Of a stretch of 64,000 bases of DNA, positions 48,665 through 57,944 are shown piece after piece (position 1 is the stretch's first letter; the number at the start of each line of letters is the position of its first letter). The notes under the pieces are model-generated. The model ran no database searches. It was not told where the DNA came from and saw only the letters and a program-made list of their open reading frames with translations. The position numbers and the translations under genes were made by a program. The stretch is from JAFGCL01 sp964492335 (GTDB taxonomy: Bacteria > Chloroflexota > Dehalococcoidia > UBA2247 > RBG-13-53-26), in the NCBI GenBank assembly GCA_964492335.1, contig CAZBJX010000002.1, forward strand, positions 82,072-146,071, given 5' to 3'.

Positions 48665-50625
48665 CATCGGCTGTTTCCCGGGTGCTGTCCAGGCGCGGCC
48701 AGGGGCCGGCGGTGGTGGTGCCCGAGAAGGACCAGACGGCGGCCAAGCTGCTGCTGGCCAACCGCACCAGGTGGGGGCAGAAGGTCTGGATGCGGAAGAA
48801 GGAGCTGGGGTTCTGGCGGGAGTACACCTGGGAGGAAGGCTACCAGCGGGTGAAGGACTTCTCCCTGGGTCTGAAGAGCCTGGGGTTCCAGCGGGGGGAC
48901 ATTCTGGCCATCATCGGGGACAACGATCCTCACTGGTTCTGGGCGGAGCTGGCGGCGCAGGCGCTGGGCGGGGCCATCACCGGCGTCTTCTCCAGCGGCG
49001 GGCCCAATGAAGTCAAGTACTTCCTGCAGATGACGGATGCCAGGTTCGTGGTGGCCGAAGACCAGGAGCAGGTGGACAAGGTGCTGAGCATCAAGGATGA
49101 CATGCCCCTGGTCGAGAAGGTGATCTACTGGGACGGCAAGGGGCTCAAGGGCTACGACGAGCCCCTGCTGGCCAGCTTCGAGGCTGTCTCCGAGATGGGG
49201 GTGGAGTACGAGAAGGAGCACCCCGGATTCTTCGAGGAAGAGATCGCCAAGGGCAAGGGCAGCGACATGATCATGATCATCGGCACCTCGGGGACCACCG
49301 GGTACCCCAAGGGCGGCATATTCACCAATGACTCGCTGTTCTCCAGCAGCCATATCTTCTACGCCCTCAATCCCATGGACGAGAGCGACGAGTGGGTATC
49401 GTTCATACTCCCGGGGTGGATGGCGGAGCAGGGCATGGGGTTCATGGGCAGCCTGGCCCGGGGCGTGCGGATGAACTTCTGCGAGTCCCAGGACACGGTG
49501 CAGGAGAACATCCGGGAGATCGGCGCCAGCGTGCTGCTGTACCAGTCGCGCCTGTGGGAGAACCTGGCCTCCAGCATCCAGAACAAGATCTCCGAGTCCA
49601 CGCTGCTCAAGAGGCTGATATACCACGCCTTCATGCCCGTGGGCTACAAGGTGGCCGACGCCCACTTCAAGGGAGAGAAGCCGGCGCTCATCTGGCGGTT
49701 GCTGCACCCGCTGGCCAAGGTGATGTTGTTCGATGCGCTCAAGGACAAGCTGGGCTTCACCAGGCTGAAGTACGGGTTCACCACGGGGGCGCTGCTGGGG
49801 CCGGACGTGTTCCGCATGATCACGGCCATCGGCATAGACATCCGACAGCTCTACGGCAGCAGCGAGGCCGGCGTCTCCATGCACATGAGGGGCGACATCC
49901 GGTTCGACACCGTGGGCCGGGTGCAGCCGCAGACCATTGTCCGCATCATGGACGACGACCATGTCCTGGTCCGGGGCCATGCCTCGGCGCAGGGGTACTA
50001 CAAGAACCCGGAGGCCACCGAGAAGGCCTTCGCTGGGGGCTGGTTCCACACCGGCGATGCCGGCTACCTGGACCAGTTCGGGCACGTCTACTATCTGGAC
50101 CGTCTGGAGTACATGAGCACCCTGTCCGACGGCACCCGGTACGCGCCGCAGTACATCGAGGCGCGCCTGAAGTTCAGCCCCTATATCAAGGACGCCTTCG
50201 TGGTGGGGGACCAGAGCCGCGATTACGTGGGGGCGGTGATCAATATCAACTACGACAACGTGGGGCACTGGGCGGAAAGGAAGCAGATACCCTACACCAC
50301 CTTCGCCGATCTGTCCCAGAAGCCGCAGGTAGTGCAGCTCATAGGGGATGAGATCAAGAAACTGAACAAGCGGCTCCCCAAGAAACAGAGCATCCGCCGC
50401 TTCCTCAACATGCCCAAGGAGCTGGACCCGGACGAGTCGGAGCTCACCCGGACCATGAAGCTGCGGAGGCGCTTCGTGGAGGACCGCTACAAGGACTTCA
50501 TCGGCGCCCTCTATGGCGATCAGGAGAGCGCCGCGGTGGAAGTCCGGGTGGTCTACCGCGACGGCCGGACGGCGGTCATCCGGGCCGACATCAAGGTGAA
50601 CAGGATCGAGGTGCAGCATGGTTAA
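48658..50625 (+). CDS. Long-chain-type acyl-CoA synthetase (AMP-forming)
   Basis: A 655-residue ANL-family enzyme resembling FadD15/ACSL proteins. Seen: the phosphate-binding motif IIGTSGTTGYPKGG, YGSSEAGVSMHMRG, and the hinge region WFHTGDAGYLDQFGHVYYLDR, with a C-terminal domain ending in PKELDPDESELTRTMKLRRR, the position of the catalytic Lys region of the ACSL type (LTRTMKLRR). It activates a fatty or arylalkanoic acid. The ATG overlaps the stop of the PaaK-like gene and its own stop overlaps livH, so these genes are translated as one operon with the transporter. Confidence 0.9.
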   Translation: MVTSAVSRVLSRRGQGPAVVVPEKDQTAAKLLLANRTRWGQKVWMRKKELGFWREYTWEEGYQRVKDFSLGLKSLGFQRGDILAIIGDNDPHWFWAELAAQALGGAITGVFSSGGPNEVKYFLQMTDARFVVAEDQEQVDKVLSIKDDMPLVEKVIYWDGKGLKGYDEPLLASFEAVSEMGVEYEKEHPGFFEEEIAKGKGSDMIMIIGTSGTTGYPKGGIFTNDSLFSSSHIFYALNPMDESDEWVSFILPGWMAEQGMGFMGSLARGVRMNFCESQDTVQENIREIGASVLLYQSRLWENLASSIQNKISESTLLKRLIYHAFMPVGYKVADAHFKGEKPALIWRLLHPLAKVMLFDALKDKLGFTRLKYGFTTGALLGPDVFRMITAIGIDIRQLYGSSEAGVSMHMRGDIRFDTVGRVQPQTIVRIMDDDHVLVRGHASAQGYYKNPEATEKAFAGGWFHTGDAGYLDQFGHVYYLDRLEYMSTLSDGTRYAPQYIEARLKFSPYIKDAFVVGDQSRDYVGAVININYDNVGHWAERKQIPYTTFADLSQKPQVVQLIGDEIKKLNKRLPKKQSIRRFLNMPKELDPDESELTRTMKLRRRFVEDRYKDFIGALYGDQESAAVEVRVVYRDGRTAVIRADIKVNRIEVQHG

Positions 50626-51478
50626 CGTCATCGTCCAGGGCCTGCTCATGGGCGGCGTGTATGCCCTCGTCGCCCTGGGTCTCGTCCTCGTCTTCAAGTC
50701 CAGCCAGGTGATGAACCTGGCCTACGGCTGGGTGATCTGCCTCCTCGCCTACTTCCTCTACCAGTTCATGGGCTGCTGGGGTCTGCCGGCTTGGGTCGCC
50801 ATCCCCATCCTCATGGTTGCTGGGGCGGCGGTGGCCATGCTCTTGGAGAGGGTTGCGATTCGCCCTCTGATGGGGCAATCCTTCCTGGCTGTATTGATGA
50901 TGACTCTGATGGCCGGCAACGTACTGCACGGCATCATGGTATTCCTGTGGCCGGCCAAGGAATGGGCTATACCGTTCCGGCCTCAGGGAATGTGGACCAT
51001 CGGCTCCATCCACATCATGCCGGACGCGGCCATATCCTCGGCGGTTGGCTTGGGAGTGTTCTTGCTTCTGGTGTTGCTTTTCCGGTACACCAAGATAGGG
51101 CTGTCGATGAGGGTGGTGGCTGCTGACCATGAAGTGGCCCAGAGCCTGGGAATCCGCGTCAACCGCATCTTCTCGCTCTCCTGGGCTGCCAGTGGCGTCT
51201 TGGGTGCCGTGTGCGCCGTCCTGCTGGGCATGGTCTACGCGGTGACGTTCAGCATTGCTGATGTCGGCGTTGGTAAGGGCATGGTGATACTGCTCGTAGG
51301 TGGTCTTACATCCATCCCCGGCGCCCTGGTCGGAGGCTTGCTCTTCGGCGTGAGTGAGACCCTGGGGTCCTACTGGCTGCAGGACTTCGGCGTCATCATC
51401 CCCTGGATCTTCATGATGATTGTGCTGCTGGTGAGGCCGCACGGGCTGCTGGGCCAGAAGAGGATAGAAAGGATCTAG
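50618..51478 (+). CDS. livH: Branched-chain amino acid-type ABC transporter permease LivH
   Basis: A 286-residue permease with eight to nine hydrophobic segments. The opening VIVQGLLMGGVYALVALGLVLVF, the ABC-contacting loop AADHEVAQSLGIRVNRIFSLSW and VGGLTSIPGALVGGLLFG are typical of LivH. Liv-type systems also import aromatic acids, amides and urea. The start overlaps the acyl-CoA synthetase stop. Codon use is visibly less GC-biased than in the ligase gene before and livG after. Confidence 0.9.
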   Translation: MVNVIVQGLLMGGVYALVALGLVLVFKSSQVMNLAYGWVICLLAYFLYQFMGCWGLPAWVAIPILMVAGAAVAMLLERVAIRPLMGQSFLAVLMMTLMAGNVLHGIMVFLWPAKEWAIPFRPQGMWTIGSIHIMPDAAISSAVGLGVFLLLVLLFRYTKIGLSMRVVAADHEVAQSLGIRVNRIFSLSWAASGVLGAVCAVLLGMVYAVTFSIADVGVGKGMVILLVGGLTSIPGALVGGLLFGVSETLGSYWLQDFGVIIPWIFMMIVLLVRPHGLLGQKRIERI

Positions 51479-51481
51479 AAG

Positions 51482-52531
51482 ATGCTGCCTTGTGGAGTAT
51501 TCAACCGCAATCCTCAGCAGGACATGGCTATCGTGCGGACCAAGACACAGTGGCTGTTGCTGGTTGCCACCATCGTCTTCCTGGCCACCTTGGTACTGTG
51601 GGTGCCGCGAGACTGGCAAATCTGGCTCATACTCGTGGGGATATACACGGTGGCGGTTCTGGGACTGCACATCACCACCGGGCTCTGCGGGCAGTTCGCC
51701 ATGGGGCATGCTGGGTTCATGGCCGTGGGCGCCTATACCACCGCGGTCCTCACTCAGAGTCACGGATGGTCTCCCTGGCTGACCCTTCCGCTGTCGGCCC
51801 TGATGGCCGGGCTCATCGGCTTGGCCTTTGGCATTCCGGCGCTTCGCATCAAGGGCATTTACCTGGTGATGGCCACCATCGCTGCTCAGATGATCATCGC
51901 CGCCGTGATACAGAACCAGTCCTGGTTGGGCAGCACGAGCGGCATGCACGTACCACCCATCAGGATAGGTGGCTCCCCCTTGGACAATTCCCAGTTCTGG
52001 TGGTTGACCCTGGCTGTGGCCCTCGTCGGAGTGTACTTCGCCAAGAACATCCAACGCACCTCTCCAGGCAGGAAGATGGTGGCGATCAGGGACAACGACC
52101 TGGCCGCCGAGGTGATGGGCATCAACCTCTTCCGCACCAAGCTGCTGGCCTTCTTCCTGGGATGCTTCTACGCCGGCATCGGTGGCTGGCTCATGGCCCA
52201 CTACTCGCGCTACATTCACGTGGAGTTGTTTGGCTTCGGCCTCTCGCTGCAGCTGCTGGGGATGGTCATCGTGGGCGGGATGGGCAGCACCTCCGGGGCG
52301 GTCATGGGCGTCATCCTTATGCAGCTGCTGGATAAGGTGGTCTCTCGGTACCTAACTCCGTGGGTTAAAGACGTCTGGCCCGGGCCGGCTGGCATCAGCG
52401 TTGGCCCTGCCCTCCAGCTCATCGTATTCGGGGCCGTGATCGCCGCCTTCCTGCTACTGGAACCGAGAGGAATGCAGCATCGTGTGGAGAAGATCAAGCT
52501 CTATTACCGACTGCGTCCGTTCTCGCACTAA
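51482..52531 (+). CDS. livM: Branched-chain amino acid-type ABC transporter permease LivM
   Basis: A 349-residue permease: a hydrophobic N-terminal part, HITTGLCGQFAMGHAGFMAVGAY split as usual for LivM, the ABC-contacting loop AIRDNDLAAEVMGINLFRTKLLAFF and IVGGMGSTSGAVMGVIL. The ATG at 51482 gives a short extra N-terminus; an ATG at 51524 (MAIVRTK) in frame is a good alternative. It is followed by a strong inverted repeat right after the stop (52532-52567). Confidence 0.9.
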   Translation: MLPCGVFNRNPQQDMAIVRTKTQWLLLVATIVFLATLVLWVPRDWQIWLILVGIYTVAVLGLHITTGLCGQFAMGHAGFMAVGAYTTAVLTQSHGWSPWLTLPLSALMAGLIGLAFGIPALRIKGIYLVMATIAAQMIIAAVIQNQSWLGSTSGMHVPPIRIGGSPLDNSQFWWLTLAVALVGVYFAKNIQRTSPGRKMVAIRDNDLAAEVMGINLFRTKLLAFFLGCFYAGIGGWLMAHYSRYIHVELFGFGLSLQLLGMVIVGGMGSTSGAVMGVILMQLLDKVVSRYLTPWVKDVWPGPAGISVGPALQLIVFGAVIAAFLLLEPRGMQHRVEKIKLYYRLRPFSH

Positions 52532-52567
52532 CCCAGCTTCCGCAGACCCCAAATTGCGGAAGTTGGG
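52532..52567 (+). promoter_or_regulatory. Stem-loop between livM and livK
   Basis: CCCAGCTTCCGCA (52532-52544) pairs with TGCGGAAGTTGGG (52555-52567), 13 bp with one G-T pair and a ten-base loop, beginning directly after the livM stop. No T-tract follows. This suits a processing or stabilising hairpin that separates permease messages from the binding-protein message, or a weak terminator. Confidence 0.5.
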
Positions 52568-52683
52568 CTAATGGAGGTCAATATGAGTGCGACATGATGG
52601 GTGAGGTGGCGCCTAGGAGCCTGTCCTAGTAATCGTGCGCGGGGAGCGGGTTCGACAAAGCGAAATAAGGAAAGGGGGAGGAG

Positions 52684-53934
52684 ATGCACTGGAAATCACT
52701 GAGGCTGGCTGCTCTGGCGATCCTGGCGCTGGTTCTGGCCGTCACGCCATTCCTGATAGGGTGTGGCGAAAAGGAGCCGGCAGAGAAGAAGGTCATTACT
52801 ATCGGCACCCTCGCCGACTTCAGCGGCATAGCCGCCGCCGCGGTAGTGCCTACCGTTGACGCCTTCGAGGACGCGATACTGTACTATCAGGAGAAGGCCC
52901 CGATCAGGGGGGTGGACTTCAGGTTTGTTCATTACGATCATCAGCTCAACTACGCTAAGTCCAGGCAGGGATATGAGGATCTGAAGGCGCAGGATATGCA
53001 GATATTCTACGCTATGGGCGGTACGGAACTCGAAGCCCTGCGGCATTTCGTGGCTGAGGATGGCATACCCACTATAGGCAGCTACGGCACCACGGGCACG
53101 CTTATCGCTCCGTGGATCTACTTCATGACACCCACCCAGACCTGGGGGACCGAAGCATGCCTGGAATGGATCAAGGACACTTGGGACTACTCGAAGGGCG
53201 CGCCGAAGATCGGACACCAAGGCTGGGGACTGTCGACTACCGAGGAGGTACAGGAAGGCATCGACAACGTCCTCAGCGATCCCGCCTATGCCGGCCAGTT
53301 CAACTGGAAAGGGCAAGACAAGGCCATTACCGGCACTGCCGCCTGGTCTGCCCAGGTTGAGAAGTTCAAGGACTGTGATTACGTCTTTGTGTCCATCGTC
53401 GGGAACTCGCTGGCCACTTTCGTGAACCAGATGCGGGCGCTGGGGTACAAGGGGGCGTTTGTCAGCAACGCCAACCAGTTCACCGGCTACTGGCCCGCCG
53501 TGCAGGGGGCAACCGCCGCAGCGGAGCTCTATGGATGCTACTACTGCTGGTGGGGGCCGATCATGGGCTCTGACGACCCGGCCGACTGGTTCCAGACCAT
53601 GATCGCCACCACCAAGGCCAAATATGATGACTGGGCCGTCCGTTTGAACAGCACTGGACCGATATCCGGATGGGCCACCGGATACGTCGTCTACAATGCC
53701 GTCGCCAATGCAGTGGAGCATGCTGGCGGCAGCGACAAGGTGGACAGCGCAGCACTCAAGGGCGGCTTTGATAGCCTCCAGATCGACGTGGAGGGGGTGG
53801 GGGAAACGTTTAGATTTTCTGACACGAACGCCTGTGGACTTACAAGCCACAAGATAGTGCAGTGGGACGTGGCCACGGGCAAGTGGACGGATACCAATGG
53901 TGTGTGGTACGAGCCTATCACCCTGCCGGAATAG
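52684..53934 (+). CDS. livK: Periplasmic-binding-type lipoprotein of the Liv transporter
   Basis: A 416-residue substrate-binding protein, Peripla_BP_6 type. A signal peptide ends in lipobox LIGC (Cys27), so it is anchored in the membrane. The mature protein opens with ITIGTLADFSGIAAAAVV and has two alpha/beta lobes; aromatic-rich segments (YYCWWGP, WATGYVVYNAVANAVEHAGG) suggest a ligand larger or more aromatic than leucine. AGGGGGAGGAG precedes the ATG. It lies between two hairpins (52532-52567 and 53961-53986), as expected for a gene needing higher expression than its transporter partners. Confidence 0.9.
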   Translation: MHWKSLRLAALAILALVLAVTPFLIGCGEKEPAEKKVITIGTLADFSGIAAAAVVPTVDAFEDAILYYQEKAPIRGVDFRFVHYDHQLNYAKSRQGYEDLKAQDMQIFYAMGGTELEALRHFVAEDGIPTIGSYGTTGTLIAPWIYFMTPTQTWGTEACLEWIKDTWDYSKGAPKIGHQGWGLSTTEEVQEGIDNVLSDPAYAGQFNWKGQDKAITGTAAWSAQVEKFKDCDYVFVSIVGNSLATFVNQMRALGYKGAFVSNANQFTGYWPAVQGATAAAELYGCYYCWWGPIMGSDDPADWFQTMIATTKAKYDDWAVRLNSTGPISGWATGYVVYNAVANAVEHAGGSDKVDSAALKGGFDSLQIDVEGVGETFRFSDTNACGLTSHKIVQWDVATGKWTDTNGVWYEPITLPE

Positions 53935-53960
53935 CCGGCGGCAGCGGATAGACAGTGGGA

Positions 53961-53986
53961 CCCGGAGGGCCTCGGGGCCCTCCGGG
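53961..53986 (+). terminator. Strong hairpin after livK
   Basis: CCCGGAGGGCC-TCGG-GGCCCTCCGGG, perfect 11-bp arms and a four-base loop, 26 bp after the livK stop and 55 bp before livG. No T-run follows, so it may act as a partial or factor-dependent terminator, or protect the livK message from 3' decay. Confidence 0.55.
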
Positions 53987-54041
53987 GAACCCCGCACAAG
54001 GAACGGTAATCTGCCGGACATGGCAGTGGGACGGAGTGCAT

Positions 54042-54827
<786 letters not shown>

Positions 54828-54838
54828 GGTGATGACCG

Positions 54839-55639
54839 ATGGCCATGCTGGTGCTTAACAACGTTGAAGTCAAGTACATGGATGTCATCCTGGTGCTCCG
54901 GGGGGTGTCCCTGGAGGTGGACAAGGGGGCGGTGGTGGCCATCCTGGGCAGCAACGGCGCGGGCAAGACCACCACGCTGCGGGCCATCTCGGGCCTGCTG
55001 AAGACCCAGGAGGGGCGGGTCACGGACGGGAGCATCGAGTTCGAGGGCAAGAGGATAGACAACGGCAATCCGGAGGACATCGCCCGGCTGGGGATCATCC
55101 AGATCCTGGAGGGACGCCGCACCCTGGTGGACCTGTCGGTGGAGGAGAACCTCAGGGCCGGGGCCGCGGTGTCCTTCGCCGGCCAGAACATCCGGAGGGA
55201 CCTGGACCGGGTCTACTCGTACTTCCCGGTGCTCAAGGAGATGAAGAACCGGACGGCCGGGTATCTGTCCGGGGGAGAGCAGCAGATGCTGGTGGTGGGC
55301 AGAGGGCTGATGTCGCACCCCAAACTGATGCTGGTGGATGAGGCCTCGCTGGGGCTGGCGCCCCTGCTGGTGGAGGAGATATTCAAGATACTCAAGCGGA
55401 TCAACGAAGAGGAGCAGGTCTCCATCCTGCTGGTGGAGCAGAATGCCCGGGCGGCGCTGGGGCTGGCCACCCACGGCTATGTGATGGAGAGCGGCCGCAT
55501 CGTGCTGGATGATACCGGGGAGAAGCTGCGGGCCAACACGGACATCAGGGAGTTCTACATGGGGCTGGGGACCGTGGGAGAGACCAAGAGCTACCGCGAG
55601 ATCAAGCACTACAAGAGGCGCAAGCGCTGGCTGGGCTAG
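54839..55639 (+). CDS. livF: Liv-type ABC transporter ATP-binding protein LivF
   Basis: A 266-residue ATPase with Walker A GSNGAGKT (37-44), LEGRRTLVDLSVEENLRAGA as the Q-loop part, signature LSGGEQQML, Walker B MLVDEASLGLAP (Asp-Glu followed by Ala rather than Pro) and switch VEQNARAAL. A C-terminal tail of about 25 residues (KSYREIKHYKRRKRWLG) is longer and more basic than usual. It completes the five-gene livHMKGF set. Confidence 0.92.
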   Translation: MAMLVLNNVEVKYMDVILVLRGVSLEVDKGAVVAILGSNGAGKTTTLRAISGLLKTQEGRVTDGSIEFEGKRIDNGNPEDIARLGIIQILEGRRTLVDLSVEENLRAGAAVSFAGQNIRRDLDRVYSYFPVLKEMKNRTAGYLSGGEQQMLVVGRGLMSHPKLMLVDEASLGLAPLLVEEIFKILKRINEEEQVSILLVEQNARAALGLATHGYVMESGRIVLDDTGEKLRANTDIREFYMGLGTVGETKSYREIKHYKRRKRWLG

Positions 55640-55654
55640 CGTCCCGGCGTCAAT

Positions 55655-55668
55655 CCTGACGCGTCAGG
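55655..55668. promoter_or_regulatory. 14-bp perfect palindrome downstream of livF
   Basis: CCTGACGCGTCAGG, 16 bp after the livF stop and 75 bp before the next small gene. It shares the CCTGA/TCAGG half-site with the palindrome at 30720-30740. Confidence 0.4.
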
Positions 55669-55743
55669 CAATGACGGCCATCTTGATGCGCGGCGACAGT
55701 AGCGAGTCGGGGTCCAACCGCGCCATGAGCAAGGAGCGCTGAT

Positions 55744-55950
55744 ATGGGTTGGAAAGTCACCGCCACCACACTGGACTGCGAGTACGTGGGCGATTTCGCC
55801 ACCATAATGGTCCAGCCGGACGGCACCGCCAAATGCTCCTATGTTAACCGGTACAAGGAGGCCAAGAACGCCAGGGAGAAGATGAAGGGCTGCAAATGGC
55901 CGGACTGCCCCCTGGTGGCCGCCTTCCGGGAGGAGGCGCTGGCGCTGTAG
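55744..55950 (+). CDS. Small cysteine-containing protein of unknown function
   Basis: A 68-residue protein, MGWKVTATTLDC start, with Cys12, Cys31, Cys50 and Cys55 (the last two in GCKWPDCPLV), suggesting a metal site or disulfides. An AAGGAG (55732-55737) precedes the ATG. No family recognised with confidence. Its position after livF suggests a link to the uptake operon, but a palindrome at 55655 may give it separate control. Confidence 0.6.
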   Translation: MGWKVTATTLDCEYVGDFATIMVQPDGTAKCSYVNRYKEAKNAREKMKGCKWPDCPLVAAFREEALAL

Positions 55951-56107
55951 GCGGGGCGGTGGGGGCCTGAAGCCGCTCCCGGCAGGGGCGTCCATGGACC
56001 GGCCCTTCCCCGCTCAAGAGAGGTTGAGGTGACCCGCATGGCCACGCCGGGAGAAGGCCTACCCCCCCGGCCACACGCCTGGCTGGCATGCGTGCTCACT
56101 TCGGTCT

Positions 56108-56137
56108 GGTGGTGGCCCGCCTCGGCGGGCCACCACC
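56108..56137 (+). terminator. 14-bp perfect hairpin in the 55951-56193 gap
   Basis: GGTGGTGGCCCGCC (56108-56121) pairs completely with GGCGGGCCACCACC (56124-56137). It is followed by TATGAT (56144-56149), a possible -10 box for the SDR gene at 56194. As RNA it would be very stable and could terminate transcription from upstream. Otherwise nothing is seen in this gap. Confidence 0.5.
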
Positions 56138-56193
56138 GTGCTGTATGATGGGATGGGAATACGCCTGCCGGTGCAGAGAGAGGAGCCTGACGC

Positions 56194-56958
56194 ATGATCC
56201 CGATGTTCTCACTGGAAGACAAGGTCGCCATGGTGACCGGCGCCAGCCGGTGGACGGGGAAAGTGGTGGCCCTGGAGATGGCCAGGGCGGGGGCTGACTT
56301 GGTCATCTGCGCTCGAAAGGCGGAGCGCCTGGAGGCGGCCGCCGAGGAGATCCGCCGGGTGGGCCGCAGATGCATCGCCGTGCCCACCAACGTGGAGGAC
56401 GCGGAGCAGGTGGGCGCCCTGGTCAGCCGCGCGCAGGAGGCCTTCGGCCGCATCGACATCCTGGTCAACAGCGCGGGCACCAGCATGCCCGTCCCCACCC
56501 TGGAGCTGGCGGAGGACCGCTTCGACGCCATGGTGCGCCTGAACCTGAAGTCCCATTTCCTGTGCAGCAAGGCCGTGGCGCCGGTGATGGTCCGGCAGGG
56601 CGGCGGCAGCATCGTCGACGTGGCCTCCACCGAAGGGCTGCGCGCCAGCCCCACCAACTGCGCCTACGGCGCCGCCAAGGCGGGGCTGATGAACCTGGTG
56701 AGGACCCTGGCGGTGGAGTGGGGGCGCTACGGGGTCCGGGTGAACGCCGTGGCCCCGGGCTTCATCGCCACCCCCATGCACCCGGGGTACCTGGAGGGGT
56801 ATCCTCACCTCAAGGCTATCTACGAGCGCGTGCCGCTGGGCAGGGCGGTGACCATGGAGGAGGTGGCGGCGGCGGTGATCTACCTGGCGTCTGATGCGGC
56901 GGGCGGCACTACCGGGGTCACGCTGCCGGTGGACGGTGGCCTGACCAGCCTCATGTAG
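56194..56958 (+). CDS. Short-chain dehydrogenase/reductase (SDR)
   Basis: A 254-residue NAD(P)-dependent oxidoreductase with the classical SDR layout: NSAG (VNSAGTSMP), catalytic Ser in VDVASTEGL, YGAAKAG with catalytic Tyr and Lys, and PGFIATPMHPG. The end (GGTTGVTLPVDGGLTSLM) is normal. Oddity: the cofactor motif TGxxxGIG reads TGASRWTG, losing the second and third Gly. It lies next to a second SDR; both could oxidise 3-hydroxyacyl-CoA or an alcohol intermediate of the acid taken up and activated by the preceding genes. Confidence 0.85.
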   Translation: MIPMFSLEDKVAMVTGASRWTGKVVALEMARAGADLVICARKAERLEAAAEEIRRVGRRCIAVPTNVEDAEQVGALVSRAQEAFGRIDILVNSAGTSMPVPTLELAEDRFDAMVRLNLKSHFLCSKAVAPVMVRQGGGSIVDVASTEGLRASPTNCAYGAAKAGLMNLVRTLAVEWGRYGVRVNAVAPGFIATPMHPGYLEGYPHLKAIYERVPLGRAVTMEEVAAAVIYLASDAAGGTTGVTLPVDGGLTSLM

Positions 56959-56985
56959 CCGGGGCGCAGCGGAGGGTTTCGCAGC

Positions 56986-57744
56986 ATGGGCAGACTGGAC
57001 GGCAGGGTGGCTATAGTGACCGGCGCCGCGCAGGGCATAGGCCGGGGCGTGGGCCTGGCCCTGGCCAGAGAGGGCGCGCACCTGGTGCTGGTGGACCTGC
57101 AGGAGGTCGCCTGCGAGCGGGCTGCCGAAGAGGCGGCCGGCATTGGCGCCCGGGCGCTGGCTGTGGCCAGCGACGTCAGCCGCCGGGAGCAGGTGAGGGA
57201 AGCGGTGGCCGCAGCCGTCAGGGAGTTCGGGACGGTGGATATCCTGGTGAACTCGGCCCAGGCCATGCGGGCCGACGTGCCGCTGAAGGACACCACGGAC
57301 CAGGACATGGCCCTGGCCCTGGGCTCCGGGCTTATGGGGACTCTCTACTTCATGCAGGAGTGCTTCCCGTACATGAAGGAGCACGGGGGCAAAATCATCA
57401 ACTTCGGCTCGGCGGCCGGCCTGGACGGGGCCCCCGGCTGGGCGGCCTACGCCGCGGCCAAGGAAGCCATCCGGGCCATCACCCGGGTGGCCTGCCACGA
57501 GTGGGCCCGCTACCGGATCAACGCCAATGTGATCTGCCCGCTGGCCGGCAACCCCTACTGGGAGAAGCAGGGCGAGACCAGGCCCCAGATGGTCCAGGGG
57601 ATGCTGGCCGCGGTCCCCATGCGGCGCTTCGGAGATGCTGAGAGGGACATCGGGCGTGCGGTGGTCTTCCTGGCCAGCTCCGACTCGGACTACATCACCG
57701 GCCAGACCGTGATGGTAGACGGCGGCCAGACCATGCTGCGATAG
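56986..57744 (+). CDS. Short-chain dehydrogenase/reductase (SDR)
   Basis: A 252-residue classical SDR. Cofactor motif TGAAQGIGRGVG is intact, VNSAQAMR takes the NNAG place, then FGSAAGLDGAPG with the catalytic Ser and YAAAKEAIRAI with Tyr and Lys. The end VMVDGGQTMLR is normal. It follows the previous SDR by 27 bp in the same direction; probably one operon. The last 21 bases of its conserved end recur at 57878-57898 in the gap downstream. Confidence 0.88.
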   Translation: MGRLDGRVAIVTGAAQGIGRGVGLALAREGAHLVLVDLQEVACERAAEEAAGIGARALAVASDVSRREQVREAVAAAVREFGTVDILVNSAQAMRADVPLKDTTDQDMALALGSGLMGTLYFMQECFPYMKEHGGKIINFGSAAGLDGAPGWAAYAAAKEAIRAITRVACHEWARYRINANVICPLAGNPYWEKQGETRPQMVQGMLAAVPMRRFGDAERDIGRAVVFLASSDSDYITGQTVMVDGGQTMLR

Positions 57745-57898
57745 CCGCAATACTGTTCACGTAAGCTATTCTGGCAGGTACGCTATGTCTCCCTGGTGGA
57801 GAACGGGACCCATGTCCTCTTCGGCACGCAGTTGGGAAGCTACCGCACGGCGGAAGCCACCCTGGCCCGGGCCGCACCGGCGGCCAGACCATGCTGCG
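57720..57898 (+). repeat. 21-bp direct repeat of the SDR 3' end
   Basis: Bases 57720-57740, which encode the end of the SDR (GGQTMLR), recur exactly at 57878-57898. Between them lies a 137-bp stretch whose frame reads as a possible peptide (VRYVSLVENG, then SYRTAEATLA), perhaps a remnant of another gene. It looks like a small duplication or excision scar. Confidence 0.6.
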
Positions 57899-57944
57899 CT
57901 GGCCCGTCCGGGCGGGCTGACCCCGGCCTGGTAGCCCCGGGGGC

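Noticed and set aside
48307..50697. 796-residue open frame opposite the two CoA ligases
   Set aside because: Antisense of two clear adenylate-forming enzymes; no recognisable domains.
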